Positions 37,501 through 46,258 of a stretch of DNA of 64,000 nucleotides are shown here, one piece after another. Below the pieces are notes generated by a model. The model had not been told where the DNA came from. It worked only from the letters and a program-made list of their open reading frames with translations, and searched no databases. The position numbers and the translations under genes are program-made. The DNA is from Acetobacteraceae bacterium (GTDB lineage Bacteria; Pseudomonadota; Alphaproteobacteria; Acetobacterales; Acetobacteraceae), in assembly GCA_030041255.1 (NCBI GenBank), contig JASHOF010000075.1, positions 23,243 to 87,242 of the forward strand, read 5' to 3'. Numbering within the stretch: position 1 is the stretch's first letter; every line of letters starts with the position of its first letter.

Positions 37501-38511
37501 ATGGCGCGCCCACTCAAGGTCGCGGTGCAGATGGATTCCATGGAGTCCATCAAACCCGACGCCGATTCCACCTTCGCGCTGATGCTGGAGGCGGAGGCGC
37601 GCGGGCATCTCCTCTGGCACTACGAGGTGCGCGACCTCGCCTTCACAACCGCGGGCGAGTCCGTGCAGCTTGCCGCCCGGGCGCGCCGCGTGGCGGTGGC
37701 CCGCCCGCCGGCTGAGCTTTATCGTTTCGGCCCCGCCGAAACACTCGATCTCGCCGGCATGGATGTGGTGCTGATGCGCCAGGATCCGCCATTCGACATG
37801 GCCTATATCACGGCCACTCACCTCCTCGAGCAAATCCATCCGGCAACGCTCGTCGTCAACGATCCACGCGCCGTGCGCAACGCACCCGAGAAGGTCCTGG
37901 TGACGCACTTCCCCGAGCTGATGCCCCCGACCCTCATCACCTGGGATTTGGCCACCATGCGCGCCTTCCGCGCCGAGCATCGCGAGATCGTCATCAAGCC
38001 CCTGTTCGGCAACGGCGGCTCAGGCGTCTTCCGCATCCGTCCCGACGACGAGAATTTCAACGCCGTGCTCGAGATGCACTTCGCCCGCACGCGGGAGCCG
38101 TTGATGCTGCAGCGTTACGAACCCGCCGTGCGCCAGGGCGACAAGCGCATCATCCTCATCGACGGCGAGGCACTCGGCGCCATCAATCGCGTCCCCGCCG
38201 CCGGCGAAGCGCGCGCCAACATGCATGTCGGCGCAGAGCCGGTGTCGACAACGCTCACCGCTCGCGATCGCGAGATTTGCAACCGCATCGGCCCCACCTT
38301 GCGCGAACAGGGGCTGATCTTCGTTGGCATCGACGTCATCGGCGAGTGGCTGACCGAGATCAACGTCACTTCGCCCACCGGCATCCAGGAGATCGCGCGC
38401 TTCGGCGGTCCCCGCCTCGAGGCCGCGATCTGGGACAGCATCGAAGCCCGCCTCGCCCTGCACGCCGAAACTGCAAGCGCAACACCGACCCTCCCCTCTC
38501 CCCGCCCTTGA
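37501..38511 (+). CDS. gshB: glutathione synthetase
   Basis: ATP-grasp enzyme joining gamma-glutamylcysteine and glycine, 336 residues (E. coli GshB is 316). Family segments are QMDSMESIKPDADSTFALML at the N-terminus and VVNDPRAVRNAPEKVL mid-protein. EIVIKPLFGNGGSGVFRI is the ATP-grasp phosphate loop, and EINVTSPTGIQEIARF near the C-terminus binds Mg/ATP. It lies directly behind thiC, so the TPP riboswitch may also influence it if read-through is the only transcript. No strong own ribosome-binding site is visible. Confidence 0.95.
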   Translation: MARPLKVAVQMDSMESIKPDADSTFALMLEAEARGHLLWHYEVRDLAFTTAGESVQLAARARRVAVARPPAELYRFGPAETLDLAGMDVVLMRQDPPFDMAYITATHLLEQIHPATLVVNDPRAVRNAPEKVLVTHFPELMPPTLITWDLATMRAFRAEHREIVIKPLFGNGGSGVFRIRPDDENFNAVLEMHFARTREPLMLQRYEPAVRQGDKRIILIDGEALGAINRVPAAGEARANMHVGAEPVSTTLTARDREICNRIGPTLREQGLIFVGIDVIGEWLTEINVTSPTGIQEIARFGGPRLEAAIWDSIEARLALHAETASATPTLPSPRP

Positions 38512-38533
38512 TTCCCCGCCATCCAATCGCCCG

Positions 38534-39547
38534 CTATTCCGCCACCCGGAAAAGATGCACGTGCTCCGGGCGGATCAGTGCGGTCGCCGACATCCCGGCG
38601 GCAACCCCATCCGTTGGCGAACTGCGTGGCAGCAGGATGTCGAGCGCGATGCTGCCGTGCGCGGCCACCCGCAACGAGAGGCCCTCCTCGCGGACCTCGA
38701 CGAGCCTGAGCGCGAGCGCGTTGCATCCTTCGGGCTCTGCGCCGCTCGAACCAAGTGCCACGTCCTCCGAGCGAATAGCGATGCCGACGCGCTGGCCCGC
38801 TTCCCCCCACGCCGGCGCCGATGCCCTCAGTCTCACTCCCTCGATCGCAACCGTTGCATACCCGCCCACGATCGTCTCGATCACGCCATTCAGAAGATTG
38901 CGGTAGCCCAAAAGCCTCGCCGCGCGACCATCCACCGGGGCGGCGAAGACCTCGCGCGGCGTGCCCTCCTGCACGATTCGCCGGCCCGCCATCAAGGCCA
39001 TGCGATCCGCCATCCCCGCCAGATGCACATCATGCGTCACCGCCAGTGTCGGCAGCCCGATCCTCCGAATCTCTTCGACCAGCTCGCTGAACACCGCATC
39101 ACGCGTCGCCGGATCCAAGGCCGATGTCGGCTCGTCCAGCAGCAGCAGTTCCGGCGCCCGGCCAAGCGCCCTGGCCAGCGCCACGCGCTGCTGCTGGCCT
39201 CCCGAAAGCGCATCCGGGAACCGCTCTGCCAGTCCGGCGATGCCAAGCCGCACCATGAGCGCAAGTGCCGCCTCTCGCCGCCCGCTCCGCTCCGGCAGCG
39301 CAAACGCAACGTTCTCCCAGGCCCTGAGATGCGGGAAAAGCCCGTAACCCTGCGGCAGATAGCCAACCGGGCGGCGCTGCGGCGGCCAGCCTCGGTACGG
39401 CTCGCCCTCTGCCGGCAAAAGGCCGGCGATCGCCTTGAGCAGGCTGGTCTTGCCCTCACCGCTCGCCCCGGCCAGCACCGTGAAGCCGGCAACCGTCAGC
39501 CGCGCCTCGATGCGAAGCGGCCTCTCCAGCCGATAGTCGATCTCCAT
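38534..39547 (-). CDS. molybdate/tungstate ABC transporter ATP-binding protein
   Basis: 337-residue ATPase. Walker A is GASGEGKTSLLKAIAGL, with Glu in place of the usual Gly. The signature is LSGGQQQRVALARAL, Walker B is LLLLDEPTSALD, and the switch is AVTHDVHLAG. The C-terminal third (about 230-337) is a TOBE/MOP-type oxyanion-sensing domain. The opening MEIDYRLERPL and a short A-loop region resemble ModC. It forms the last gene of a three-gene oxyanion importer next to moaE/moaD. Confidence 0.88.
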   Translation of the reverse strand: MEIDYRLERPLRIEARLTVAGFTVLAGASGEGKTSLLKAIAGLLPAEGEPYRGWPPQRRPVGYLPQGYGLFPHLRAWENVAFALPERSGRREAALALMVRLGIAGLAERFPDALSGGQQQRVALARALGRAPELLLLDEPTSALDPATRDAVFSELVEEIRRIGLPTLAVTHDVHLAGMADRMALMAGRRIVQEGTPREVFAAPVDGRAARLLGYRNLLNGVIETIVGGYATVAIEGVRLRASAPAWGEAGQRVGIAIRSEDVALGSSGAEPEGCNALALRLVEVREEGLSLRVAAHGSIALDILLPRSSPTDGVAAGMSATALIRPEHVHLFRVAE

Positions 39548-39550
39548 GCC

Positions 39551-40363
39551 TCAGAATATGCCACGACGGCGCGAGGCGATCCCAAGCCAGAGTGGCAACG
39601 GCAGCGCCACCAGAAAAAACAGCCAGAGCAGCGGATAAACTGCCGAAAGCCCGGAATCCTCGAGATTGACCCAGAGCTTCACCGGAATGCCATGCGGAAA
39701 ATAGGCGATGATCAGCACGATGCCGAACTCTCCGAGCGCCCTGACCCAGGCGAGCGCCAGCCCCGCCGCAACCCCGAGCCTGGCCATCGGCAGGCTGATA
39801 GCCAGAAACACCTGCCAGCGCTCCTTGCCGAGCGTGAGCCCGATATCCTCGAGCTCGCGCGGCACCGATTCGAAGGCAGCCCGTGCAGTGATCACGTAAT
39901 AGGGCATGGCACCGTAAATCTGCGCCAGCACGAAGGCCGGGGCCGTGTTGGTCAGCAGGAGCCCCACTTTCTCCAGGAGTGCCCCCACGGGCCCGTACGG
40001 ACCGTAGAGAGAAGCCAGCAGAATACCGAGCGCGAGCGGTGGCGTGAGCAGCGGCAGCAGCACCGCGGCCTCGATCAGCCATTTCCCCCGCAACGTCCCG
40101 CGTGCCAGCCACCAGGCGAGCGGGGTGCCGAAGAGGGCGATGATCGGCAGCGCAACCAGGCTGTAGAACACGGAAACGAAGACGGCAGCGAAATCACCGG
40201 AAATGAAATGAAACTGTCGCCACCCGGTCGCAAAAGCCAAGGCCGCAAACGGCGCGATCAGGAAAAGGAGCACCGCCAGCCCGACACTCGATGCAACTGG
40301 AAACCCGCCACGCATCCGGCTTCCCGCAGAGCCGCCCCCTGCCAGGCTCGTCCCGGTGCTCAT
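39551..40363 (-). CDS. molybdate/tungstate ABC transporter permease
   Basis: 270-residue permease with about five to six membrane helices. A periplasmic loop contains WRQFHFISGDFAAVFVSVFY. The EAA loop FESVPRELEDIGLTLGKERWQVFLAISLP is characteristic of ModB/WtpB/TupB permeases. It lies 3 bases before the ATPase gene and 163 bases after the binding-protein gene. I see nothing else that is clearly functional in that gap. Confidence 0.88.
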   Translation of the reverse strand: MSTGTSLAGGGSAGSRMRGGFPVASSVGLAVLLFLIAPFAALAFATGWRQFHFISGDFAAVFVSVFYSLVALPIIALFGTPLAWWLARGTLRGKWLIEAAVLLPLLTPPLALGILLASLYGPYGPVGALLEKVGLLLTNTAPAFVLAQIYGAMPYYVITARAAFESVPRELEDIGLTLGKERWQVFLAISLPMARLGVAAGLALAWVRALGEFGIVLIIAYFPHGIPVKLWVNLEDSGLSAVYPLLWLFFLVALPLPLWLGIASRRRGIF

Positions 40364-40526
40364 CGAAAGCAGAAAGCCGCCGCCTGTTCGCGCGGTCGCT
40401 TCACCCGCCGTCGAGCGCTTTCATCGCAAGCCAAACAGAGCCTCCTCTCTCCCGTCCATGAGCGCCTGATTCGCCGGGTGAGAAAGCCCTTCCTATTCCG
40501 CCATGATTCCTGTGGCCCCTCACCCC

Positions 40527-41423
40527 TCAGGGAATCGCGGTGCCTTTCGGCTTGCCGTACCCGGTCTCCGCGAACGCGGCCTGGCCGGCTGGGCTCAGAA
40601 GGAAGCTCACGAATTTCGCCGCGAGCGCCGGCTCGGGCGCATCCTTGAGTGCCGCAGCATAGAATACCAGCGGCTGGGTATGCACCTCGTGTGGCTTGCC
40701 GTCCGGTCCCGTCAACGAGAAATGCACCGTGCCGTACCACTCCTTGTCCATGGCGGGATTGCTGAGATTGATTTCGTCGGGCAATGGCACGAACGGCAGG
40801 TGGTGCGAGCGGGTCGCGCTCTCGTAACCGGAACTCGCGTCGAGCTGCCCCGCCTCCAGCCGGCTCAGAATCGACGTCTCCGTGAAAATCTGTGCGTGGT
40901 TCACGATCGGGCCGAGAATCCGCTGCGCAAGACCCGGCTGATGGTAATAGCGCTCGGCCAGAAGCATCGTGAAGACGATGTTCCGCCCTTGCGGATCCGT
41001 CGTCGGGTCGGTCCGCCCGAAGCGCAGCCCGGGATCTTCGAGCACCTGCCACCACGGAGTGCTGCCCGCAAGTCCCGAGGCGAACCGGCTTTTCGGGCTA
41101 TACGCGATCACCATCGCCGTGCTCGCCACCGGCTCCGCTTGCGCGATCAGCCCGGCCTTGACCAGTACTTCGATCGGCCCCGGGGTGATCGCGACGAACA
41201 CATCGGTCGGCAGTCGCCGGCCCTCGATCAGCCGGGCGAGAGCGTATGATCCCTGCCCAATTCCCTGATAGGTGACATTGTTCTCCTTCGCGAACGCGGG
41301 GCCTATATGATGGTCCATCACCACGCCCATCGAGCCCGCGTAGGCAACCCGGATCGTCCCCGCCGCCACCGCCGGACCGAGCGAGGCCAGGAGCAGGAAA
41401 ACAGTCAGCAGAGCCGCGCGCAT
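40527..41423 (-). CDS. molybdate/tungstate ABC transporter substrate-binding protein (WtpA/ModA-like)
   Basis: 298-residue periplasmic protein. The ATG at 41423 follows GGGGAGAAAACGC and yields a signal peptide (MRAALLTVFLLLASLGPAVAA). The mature protein starts GTIRVAYAGSMGVVMDHHIG, which matches the archaeal-type WtpA class (VxYAGSL) rather than classical ModA. Downstream GIGQGSYALARLIEGRRLPTDVF and RTDPTTDPQGRN hold oxyanion-binding residues. It heads a three-gene importer beside moaD/moaE, consistent with supply of Mo (or W) to molybdopterin enzymes. Tungstate versus molybdate preference cannot be read from sequence. Confidence 0.88.
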   Translation of the reverse strand: MRAALLTVFLLLASLGPAVAAGTIRVAYAGSMGVVMDHHIGPAFAKENNVTYQGIGQGSYALARLIEGRRLPTDVFVAITPGPIEVLVKAGLIAQAEPVASTAMVIAYSPKSRFASGLAGSTPWWQVLEDPGLRFGRTDPTTDPQGRNIVFTMLLAERYYHQPGLAQRILGPIVNHAQIFTETSILSRLEAGQLDASSGYESATRSHHLPFVPLPDEINLSNPAMDKEWYGTVHFSLTGPDGKPHEVHTQPLVFYAAALKDAPEPALAAKFVSFLLSPAGQAAFAETGYGKPKGTAIP

Positions 41424-41446
41424 GCGTTTTCTCCCCGGACACAAAT

Positions 41447-41490
41447 CGATATTTCTATCAGACGATATCGCCGGGCACGCATAACGTCAA
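41447..41490 (-). promoter_or_regulatory. promoter and CGATAT/ATATCG inverted-repeat operator of the molybdate importer
   Basis: On the minus strand TTGACG (41485-41490), 17 bases, and TATCGT (41462-41467) form a good sigma-70 promoter. A perfect inverted repeat CGATAT (41447-41452)-12 bases-ATATCG (41465-41470) overlaps the minus-10 and the start site. This is the geometry of a repressor site such as ModE or TunR responding to molybdate/tungstate. Confidence 0.6.
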
Positions 41491-41525
41491 ACGCACGCCG
41501 GGCGGAGGGAGAGCCTCAGCCGCTT

Positions 41526-41990
41526 CTACCGCCAGCGCGCGGCGGCTGCCTCGTCAGCCGCTTGAGCGGCAACCCACGCGGCAGTGCCGTCGGCGAAGTG
41601 TTCCTTCTTCCAGAACGGCGCCTTGGTCTTCAGCCAGTCGATCAGGAAGGACGTCGCCGCCAGGGCCGGCTCGCGGTGCGCCGCCGCCGCCATCACCAGC
41701 ACGATCTGCTCGCCCGGCACCAGCCGGCCGACCCGATGCACGACCGTCGCTCCGAGCAGCCCCCAGCGCCTTTGCGCTTCTTCGGCGATGGCGCGCACCG
41801 CCCGCTCCGTCATCGCCGGATAATGTTCGAGCGTCATCGCCGTGATCGCCCGCCCCCCGGCCTCTCCACGCACGATGCCGACGAACGAGCCAATCCCTCC
41901 CGCCCCGGCCGTCCGTTCGCAAAGCAGGCGGAACTCGGCCCCGGGGTCGAAGTCCCCGCTCTCTATCCGCACCACGACCCGCTCTCTCAT
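41526..41990 (-). CDS. moaE: molybdopterin synthase catalytic subunit MoaE
   Basis: 154-residue large subunit of molybdopterin synthase, which inserts dithiolene sulfur into precursor Z using MoaD thiocarboxylate. Active-site lysines and anion-binding residues are in KTKAPFWKKEHF (121-132). The family segments GIGSFVGIVRGE, MTLEHYPAM and VVHRVGRLVPGE are all present. Length is normal. It lies 9 bases after moaD in the uvrC-pgsA-lipoprotein-moaD-moaE run. Confidence 0.97.
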   Translation of the reverse strand: MRERVVVRIESGDFDPGAEFRLLCERTAGAGGIGSFVGIVRGEAGGRAITAMTLEHYPAMTERAVRAIAEEAQRRWGLLGATVVHRVGRLVPGEQIVLVMAAAAHREPALAATSFLIDWLKTKAPFWKKEHFADGTAAWVAAQAADEAAAARWR

Positions 41991-41999
41991 CCGTCCCGC

Positions 42000-42251
42000 T
42001 CAACCGCCGGTCATGGGCGGGAAAAACGCCACCTCGTCGCCCTCTCTGAGCCTGGTTTCCGGCCCGACGAGTTCCTGATTCACCGCCGCGCGAATGACAC
42101 CCGATTCGCCGAACAGAGCGCCGCCCGGCACTTCTCTCTTGCCGAGCCAGGTCATCAATTCACCAACCGTCCGCACCGAAGAAGGCAGCGCGATCTCTTC
42201 CTCGGCGCGACCGAGCCGCTCTCGAAGCCAGGCGAAATAAAGCAGGCGCAT
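42000..42251 (-). CDS. moaD: molybdopterin synthase sulfur carrier subunit MoaD
   Basis: 83-residue ubiquitin-like sulfur carrier. It starts MRLLYFAWLRERLG at 42251, two bases after the lipoprotein stop, and ends in the required MTGG, whose terminal Gly is adenylated and thiocarboxylated. The beta-grasp pattern (AAVNQELVG, LREGDEVAFFPP) is clear. It overlaps nothing and feeds directly into moaE. Confidence 0.96.
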   Translation of the reverse strand: MRLLYFAWLRERLGRAEEEIALPSSVRTVGELMTWLGKREVPGGALFGESGVIRAAVNQELVGPETRLREGDEVAFFPPMTGG

Positions 42252-42253
42252 CC

Positions 42254-42859
42254 TCAACGCGGCGTCGTCACCGTCTCGACGGATCCATCCGGGCGGATGA
42301 TCGTGCTCGTGCCATTGCCGTTCGGCACCAGGATCCCGCCATACTGTCCGCCAGGGGTGGTAAGGGTGAGGAAATTCCCCGTCCCGCCGGAGATCTTTTC
42401 CGGCCCGCGCGCAGTCGAGATCATCGTCCCCACCTTTACACTCGGCTGATATTGCGAAACCGAGGGCGATTCCGTAGCCGGCGGACCGCCAACCGCCGGC
42501 GCTGCGACCGGGGGTGTCGCAACAGTCGGCGACGGATTGCGCGCCGGTATCGGTTCCGGCGGATTGACGGGCACCGGCGGCAGAACCGGCGTTCCCTGCG
42601 CTTCCGGCAATGTCTTCGCAATATCCGCGAGCGACGGCAGCGGTTTGATCGGGCCCGGCCATACGTCGCCAGGCTGGGTGGTGATCGGCGTCGTGGCCAC
42701 AACCGTTGCCCCATTCGACCGCTGCAGATTCTCCGCGGTTCCCACCGGCTGGCTTGGATCCCCGTTGAGGCTGAACGTGCTGCCGAGGAAGCTGCCGAAC
42801 CCGCTGCAGCCTGCAAGCAGCAGCAACAGGCCGAGGCAAGCGCCGCTCTGCTTCGTCAT
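42254..42859 (-). CDS. proline-rich lipoprotein of unknown function
   Basis: 201-residue protein with a lipoprotein signal (MTKQSGACLGLLLLLAGCSG; lipobox LAGC, lipidated Cys near residue 18). A low-complexity Pro/Ala/Val segment follows (about 85-130). The C-terminal region GNFLTLTTPGGQYGGILVPN is glycine/threonine rich and looks like a short beta-hairpin repeat ending TIIRPDGSVETV. No family recognised. It is coupled to pgsA by ATGA and lies 2 bases before moaD, so it is firmly within the operon. It may be an envelope-anchored stalk. Confidence 0.75.
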   Translation of the reverse strand: MTKQSGACLGLLLLLAGCSGFGSFLGSTFSLNGDPSQPVGTAENLQRSNGATVVATTPITTQPGDVWPGPIKPLPSLADIAKTLPEAQGTPVLPPVPVNPPEPIPARNPSPTVATPPVAAPAVGGPPATESPSVSQYQPSVKVGTMISTARGPEKISGGTGNFLTLTTPGGQYGGILVPNGNGTSTIIRPDGSVETVTTPR

Positions 42860-43476
42860 GGCTCCTTGGTCCTTCCCCCGCTTCTCCCGCCCGGCGGCAG
42901 CGATGGAACCGGCATCACGTGGCTCAGTCCTGCCTCAACATAGCCCCAGCCGGTCACCAGCGTCAGCCCCGCCGCGATCCAGAGCAAAATCGTCCCGATC
43001 GCCGTCACCGGCACGAAGCCCAATCCGATCAGCCGCGCCGCCGGATCGCCGGCCAGTAGCAGACCAAGTGCCGCCATCTGTACCCCCGTCTTCCACTTCG
43101 CAAGCGGCGTCACCGGCAGCCCGACGCTAAGCCCGGCCAGATACTCGCGCAGGCCACTGACCAGTATTTCCCTGAGCAGGATCACGACCGCCGGGAACAA
43201 GCTCCAGCGGCCAAGCCGCCCCTCCCCGGCCAGCATCATCAGGGTGGCGCCCACCAGCAGTTTATCGGCGATCGGATCGAGCATCCGTCCGAATTCCGAG
43301 AGCTGGCGCCGGTGGCGGGCGATCCGGCCGTCGAAGTAGTCGGTGCATGCCGCAGCGGCGAAAACCAGCGAGGCGGCCAGATCCACACCCGGCCGCTGCA
43401 CCGCCGCGAGCGCGATGACGAGCGGCACCGCGAGGATGCGCGAGAGGGTCAGAAGGTTCGGCAGATCCGTCAGCAT
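42856..43476 (-). CDS. pgsA: CDP-diacylglycerol-glycerol-3-phosphate 3-phosphatidyltransferase
   Basis: 206-residue inner-membrane enzyme making phosphatidylglycerolphosphate. The CDP-alcohol phosphotransferase motif is complete: D46-x2-D49G50-x2-A53R54-x8-G63-x3-D67-x3-D71 (from DYFDG to MLDPIADK). Four to six membrane helices are predicted. The start LPNLLTLSRILAVPLVI is typical. It follows uvrC by 30 bases, the common alphaproteobacterial order, and is coupled to the lipoprotein gene. Confidence 0.96.
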   Translation of the reverse strand: MLTDLPNLLTLSRILAVPLVIALAAVQRPGVDLAASLVFAAAACTDYFDGRIARHRRQLSEFGRMLDPIADKLLVGATLMMLAGEGRLGRWSLFPAVVILLREILVSGLREYLAGLSVGLPVTPLAKWKTGVQMAALGLLLAGDPAARLIGLGFVPVTAIGTILLWIAAGLTLVTGWGYVEAGLSHVMPVPSLPPGGRSGGRTKEP

Positions 43477-43506
43477 GCACCAGCCAAAGTAGTGCCGCCG
43501 GAGCGA

Positions 43507-45381
43507 TCAGGAAATGTCCGGCAGGCGCGCGCCCGGATGAAAATGTGCGTACACCCGCCGCGCCGTCTCGTGCGATACACCAGGGACCGCCTCGAGATCG
43601 GCAACCCCCGCTCCTTTGATCCCGCGCGCCGAACCGAAATGGTTGAGCAGCGCCCGCTTACGGGCCGCTCCCACGCCGGCAATCTCGTCAAGCTCGCTCT
43701 GCCGCAGGCTCCGCGCCCGGCCGCTTCTGTGGCTCGTGATCGCAAACCGGTGCGCCTCGTCCCTGAGCCGCTGCAGGTAGTAAAGGACCGGACTCGTTGC
43801 CGGCAACTGGAACGGCTCCCGCCCGGGCAGGTGCAGCCACTCCCGCCCGGCATTCCACTCCGGCCCCTTGGCAATCGCCGCCAGTGCGAGATCAGCGAGC
43901 CCGAGCCGCTGCAAAACCTCGCTTCCCGCCGCCATCTGGCCGGCCCCTCCGTCGATCAGTACAAGCCCGGGAGTCGGTGGCTCTTCGCCCGCCGCCCGTT
44001 CCGCGGCAAGCCGGCCGAACCGGCGCTCGAAGACCTCGCGTAGCATGGCATAGTCATCGCCGGGCGCGAGCGGCCCGCGAATGCCGAATTTCCGATAGGC
44101 CGCCTTCTCGAAACCCTCCGGCCCCGCCACCACCATCACGCCATAAGGGTTGGCGCCCATGATATGGCTGTTGTCATAAATCTCGATGCGCGACGGCGGC
44201 CCCGGCAGGTCGAACAGCGCCGCCACCTCTGCCAGCAGCTTCGCTTGTCCCGCCGCCTCGGCAAGCTTCCGCTCCAGCGCCTCGCGCGCATTGGTCCCGG
44301 CATGCGCCACAACCGCGCGCTTCTCACCGCGCGCGGGAACGAGCACCGTCACCTTCCGCCCGGCCTTCAGCGACAGCGCTTCCGCGATCAGCGCCTGCTC
44401 CGCTGGCGCATGGCTCAGCAGCACCAGCGGCGGCGGCGGCTTGTCGTCATAGAACTGCCCGATGAAGGCGCCGATCACTTCACCCTCTGCTGCGCCCTTG
44501 GCATGCACGGGGAAAAAAGCGCGGTTGCCGTTGTTGTGCCCACCGCGAATGAAGAACACTTCGATCGCCGTCTGCCCCGCCGCCTGCCAGGCAGCAATAA
44601 CGTCGGCATCACCGAGGCTCACCGGATTGATGACCCCGCTTCCCTGCACATGGGCAAGGCCCCGGATCCGGTCGCGCAGGCTTGCCGCCTGCTCGAAGGC
44701 GAGCTCAGCGGCCGCCTTTTCCATCTCGGCAGCAAGTGCCGCCTGCACCGCCGCTCCACACCCGGACATGAAAGCCTCCGCCTGGCTGACCAGCCGGCCG
44801 TACTCCGCCTCGCCGATCTTCCCGACACAGGGGGCCGAACAGCACCGGATCTGATACAATAAGCAAGGTCGCGTGCGATTCGCGAATACGGTATCGGCGC
44901 AGGAACGAAGAAGGAAGATGCGCTGCATCGCCGTGACCGTCTGCTTGACCGCCCAGGCAGAAGCGAACGGACCCCAGTAATCGCCCTTCCGCACCTGCGC
45001 GCCACGATGCTTGGCAATCTGGGGAAAGGGATGATCCTTGGTCAGCAAAAGCCACGGATACGACTTGTCATCCCGAAGCACGATGTTGAAATAGGGTTTC
45101 AGCCGCTTGATCAGGTTGGCTTCCAGCAGCAGCGCTTCGGCCTCGCTGTGGGTGACGACGATCTCGACCCCGACCGTTTCGGAAACCATCCGTCGCAGCC
45201 GCTCGTCCAGCCGCGCCGGCTGCGTGTAGGCAGCAAGCCGCTTCCTGAGGTCGCGCGCCTTGCCGACATAGAGCACGCTGCCGCGCCGATCGAGCATGCG
45301 GTACACACCGGGCACCGCCGGCATGTTCACCAGCGCCGCCTCGATCGCCGCCGCCCCCCGCGGTTGCCCAGCCTCACTCAT
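43507..45381 (-). CDS. uvrC: excinuclease ABC subunit C
   Basis: 624-residue nuclease of nucleotide excision repair. The GIY-YIG domain at the N-terminus ([20 protein letters not shown]) makes the 3' incision. A UVR motif follows near 205-240 ([20 protein letters not shown]). The RNase H-like 5' nuclease domain contains [20 protein letters not shown] and [15 protein letters not shown]-terminal helix-hairpin-helix pair ends the protein ([36 protein letters not shown]). Length is normal. It starts the operon running to moaE. Confidence 0.97.
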   Translation of the reverse strand: MSEAGQPRGAAAIEAALVNMPAVPGVYRMLDRRGSVLYVGKARDLRKRLAAYTQPARLDERLRRMVSETVGVEIVVTHSEAEALLLEANLIKRLKPYFNIVLRDDKSYPWLLLTKDHPFPQIAKHRGAQVRKGDYWGPFASAWAVKQTVTAMQRIFLLRSCADTVFANRTRPCLLYQIRCCSAPCVGKIGEAEYGRLVSQAEAFMSGCGAAVQAALAAEMEKAAAELAFEQAASLRDRIRGLAHVQGSGVINPVSLGDADVIAAWQAAGQTAIEVFFIRGGHNNGNRAFFPVHAKGAAEGEVIGAFIGQFYDDKPPPPLVLLSHAPAEQALIAEALSLKAGRKVTVLVPARGEKRAVVAHAGTNAREALERKLAEAAGQAKLLAEVAALFDLPGPPSRIEIYDNSHIMGANPYGVMVVAGPEGFEKAAYRKFGIRGPLAPGDDYAMLREVFERRFGRLAAERAAGEEPPTPGLVLIDGGAGQMAAGSEVLQRLGLADLALAAIAKGPEWNAGREWLHLPGREPFQLPATSPVLYYLQRLRDEAHRFAITSHRSGRARSLRQSELDEIAGVGAARKRALLNHFGSARGIKGAGVADLEAVPGVSHETARRVYAHFHPGARLPDIS

Positions 45382-45720
45382 TCAGCCTCACGCATTGCTT
45401 GCGCTCTCGCATCTCCCACAACCTCGGGTCCGCTTTCCGCCGGCTCAAGCCCCTTCGCTCCGCATTCTCCTAAAGAGCGGTGCACCGGTCCCAGGCCTGT
45501 GGACAAGCTTGTGGGGGAATCATTCGCCGCCCGCTCTTGGTCGCCCCTGCACGATCGGTGCACAATCTGCGCCGTACCTCGGCTTTCGGCGCAAGATGTT
45601 GAATTCTTTAAGTTTATTTATTACAAATAGATTACCGGCTGAAGAACCCGGGGCATCTGCTTGTAAGTGGCCAAGCTTTTTCAGCCGGGGGACAACTCTC
45701 GCCCCGCCCGGCGTGCCGTT
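45382..45720. other. intergenic region with AT-rich island, long inverted repeat and DnaA-box-like site
   Basis: 339 bases without a gene between uvrC and the hypothetical protein. A roughly 40-base AT-rich island (45597-45634, containing tttaagtttatttattacaa) stands out in GC-rich DNA. TGTGGACAA at 45498-45506 differs by one base from a DnaA box. CCGGCTGAA (45635-45643) and TTCAGCCGG (45680-45688) form a 9-base inverted repeat with a 36-base loop. The region likely holds the uvrC promoter; any origin-like role is unproven. Confidence 0.5.
45635..45688 (-). terminator. possible terminator stem-loop downstream of the 150-residue hypothetical protein
   Basis: CCGGCTGAA/TTCAGCCGG arms (45635-45643 and 45680-45688) enclose a long loop. 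On the minus strand the stem is followed by the AT-rich TAATCTATTTGTAATAA. It lies 33 bases after the end of the hypothetical gene. The large loop makes a classical intrinsic terminator only moderately likely. Confidence 0.4.
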
Positions 45721-46173
45721 TCAGAATATCTTGTTGATCAGGTCGTCGCCGATCCCGAAGCCCGCGCCCATCTCCAGCGCCCGGCCAAACCCGGAGTTGA
45801 GAAAATTTCCCAGCATGCCGCCGAACCCGCCTCCCATGCCCGCCATCGGCGCCCCACCGAAGCCGCCGGGATAGCCGGGTCCTGGCGCCGGGTTGCCCCA
45901 GGGTCCCACCTGCTGCGGTCCCGGCTGCATCACCGCCTGCGCCTGATTCGCAACGAACCCGTGGAGTGCCTGCAGCAACAACCCGACCTGGTTCTGCTCG
46001 GCCTGGATGGCCAGCGCCACGGATTTCAGGTCGAGCAGCCATTCCTTCGCATCCTGGTTGCCGCCCTGCGCCGCGGACGAAAGCTTGCCAGCCAGGTCCT
46101 TGATCTCGCCGATCGTCTGCTGCGCCTGATTCTGCAGTTGCTGGTACTGCTGGTCGATGGTCTGGACGTCCAT
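45721..46173 (-). CDS. hypothetical protein with N-terminal coiled coil and Gly/Met/Pro-rich tail
   Basis: 150 residues. The N-terminal half (1-90) is predicted helical and glutamine-rich (QQYQQLQNQAQQTIGEIKDL). The middle is Pro/Gly-rich (PGPQQVGPWGNPAPGPGYPG), followed by GGAPMAGMGGGFGGMLGNFL and a short helix ending in GIGDDLINKIF. No signal peptide or membrane segment. I do not recognise the family. Composition suggests a structural or granule/assembly protein. It diverges from the oxidoreductase gene at 46259. Confidence 0.6.
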   Translation of the reverse strand: MDVQTIDQQYQQLQNQAQQTIGEIKDLAGKLSSAAQGGNQDAKEWLLDLKSVALAIQAEQNQVGLLLQALHGFVANQAQAVMQPGPQQVGPWGNPAPGPGYPGGFGGAPMAGMGGGFGGMLGNFLNSGFGRALEMGAGFGIGDDLINKIF

Positions 46174-46258
46174 GTTCGCTCCTCGGGCCTGGCCCTGGAT
46201 TCCCTTGCCTGACGTTCTCGGCTAGCACCAATGCCACCCTCAGCCCAGGAGGTGCAAG

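Noticed and set aside
45498..45634. Chromosomal origin of replication
   Set aside because: Only one near-consensus DnaA box and one AT tract are visible, with no dnaA, hemE, parAB or rnpA neighbours. Reported only as a region worth checking.
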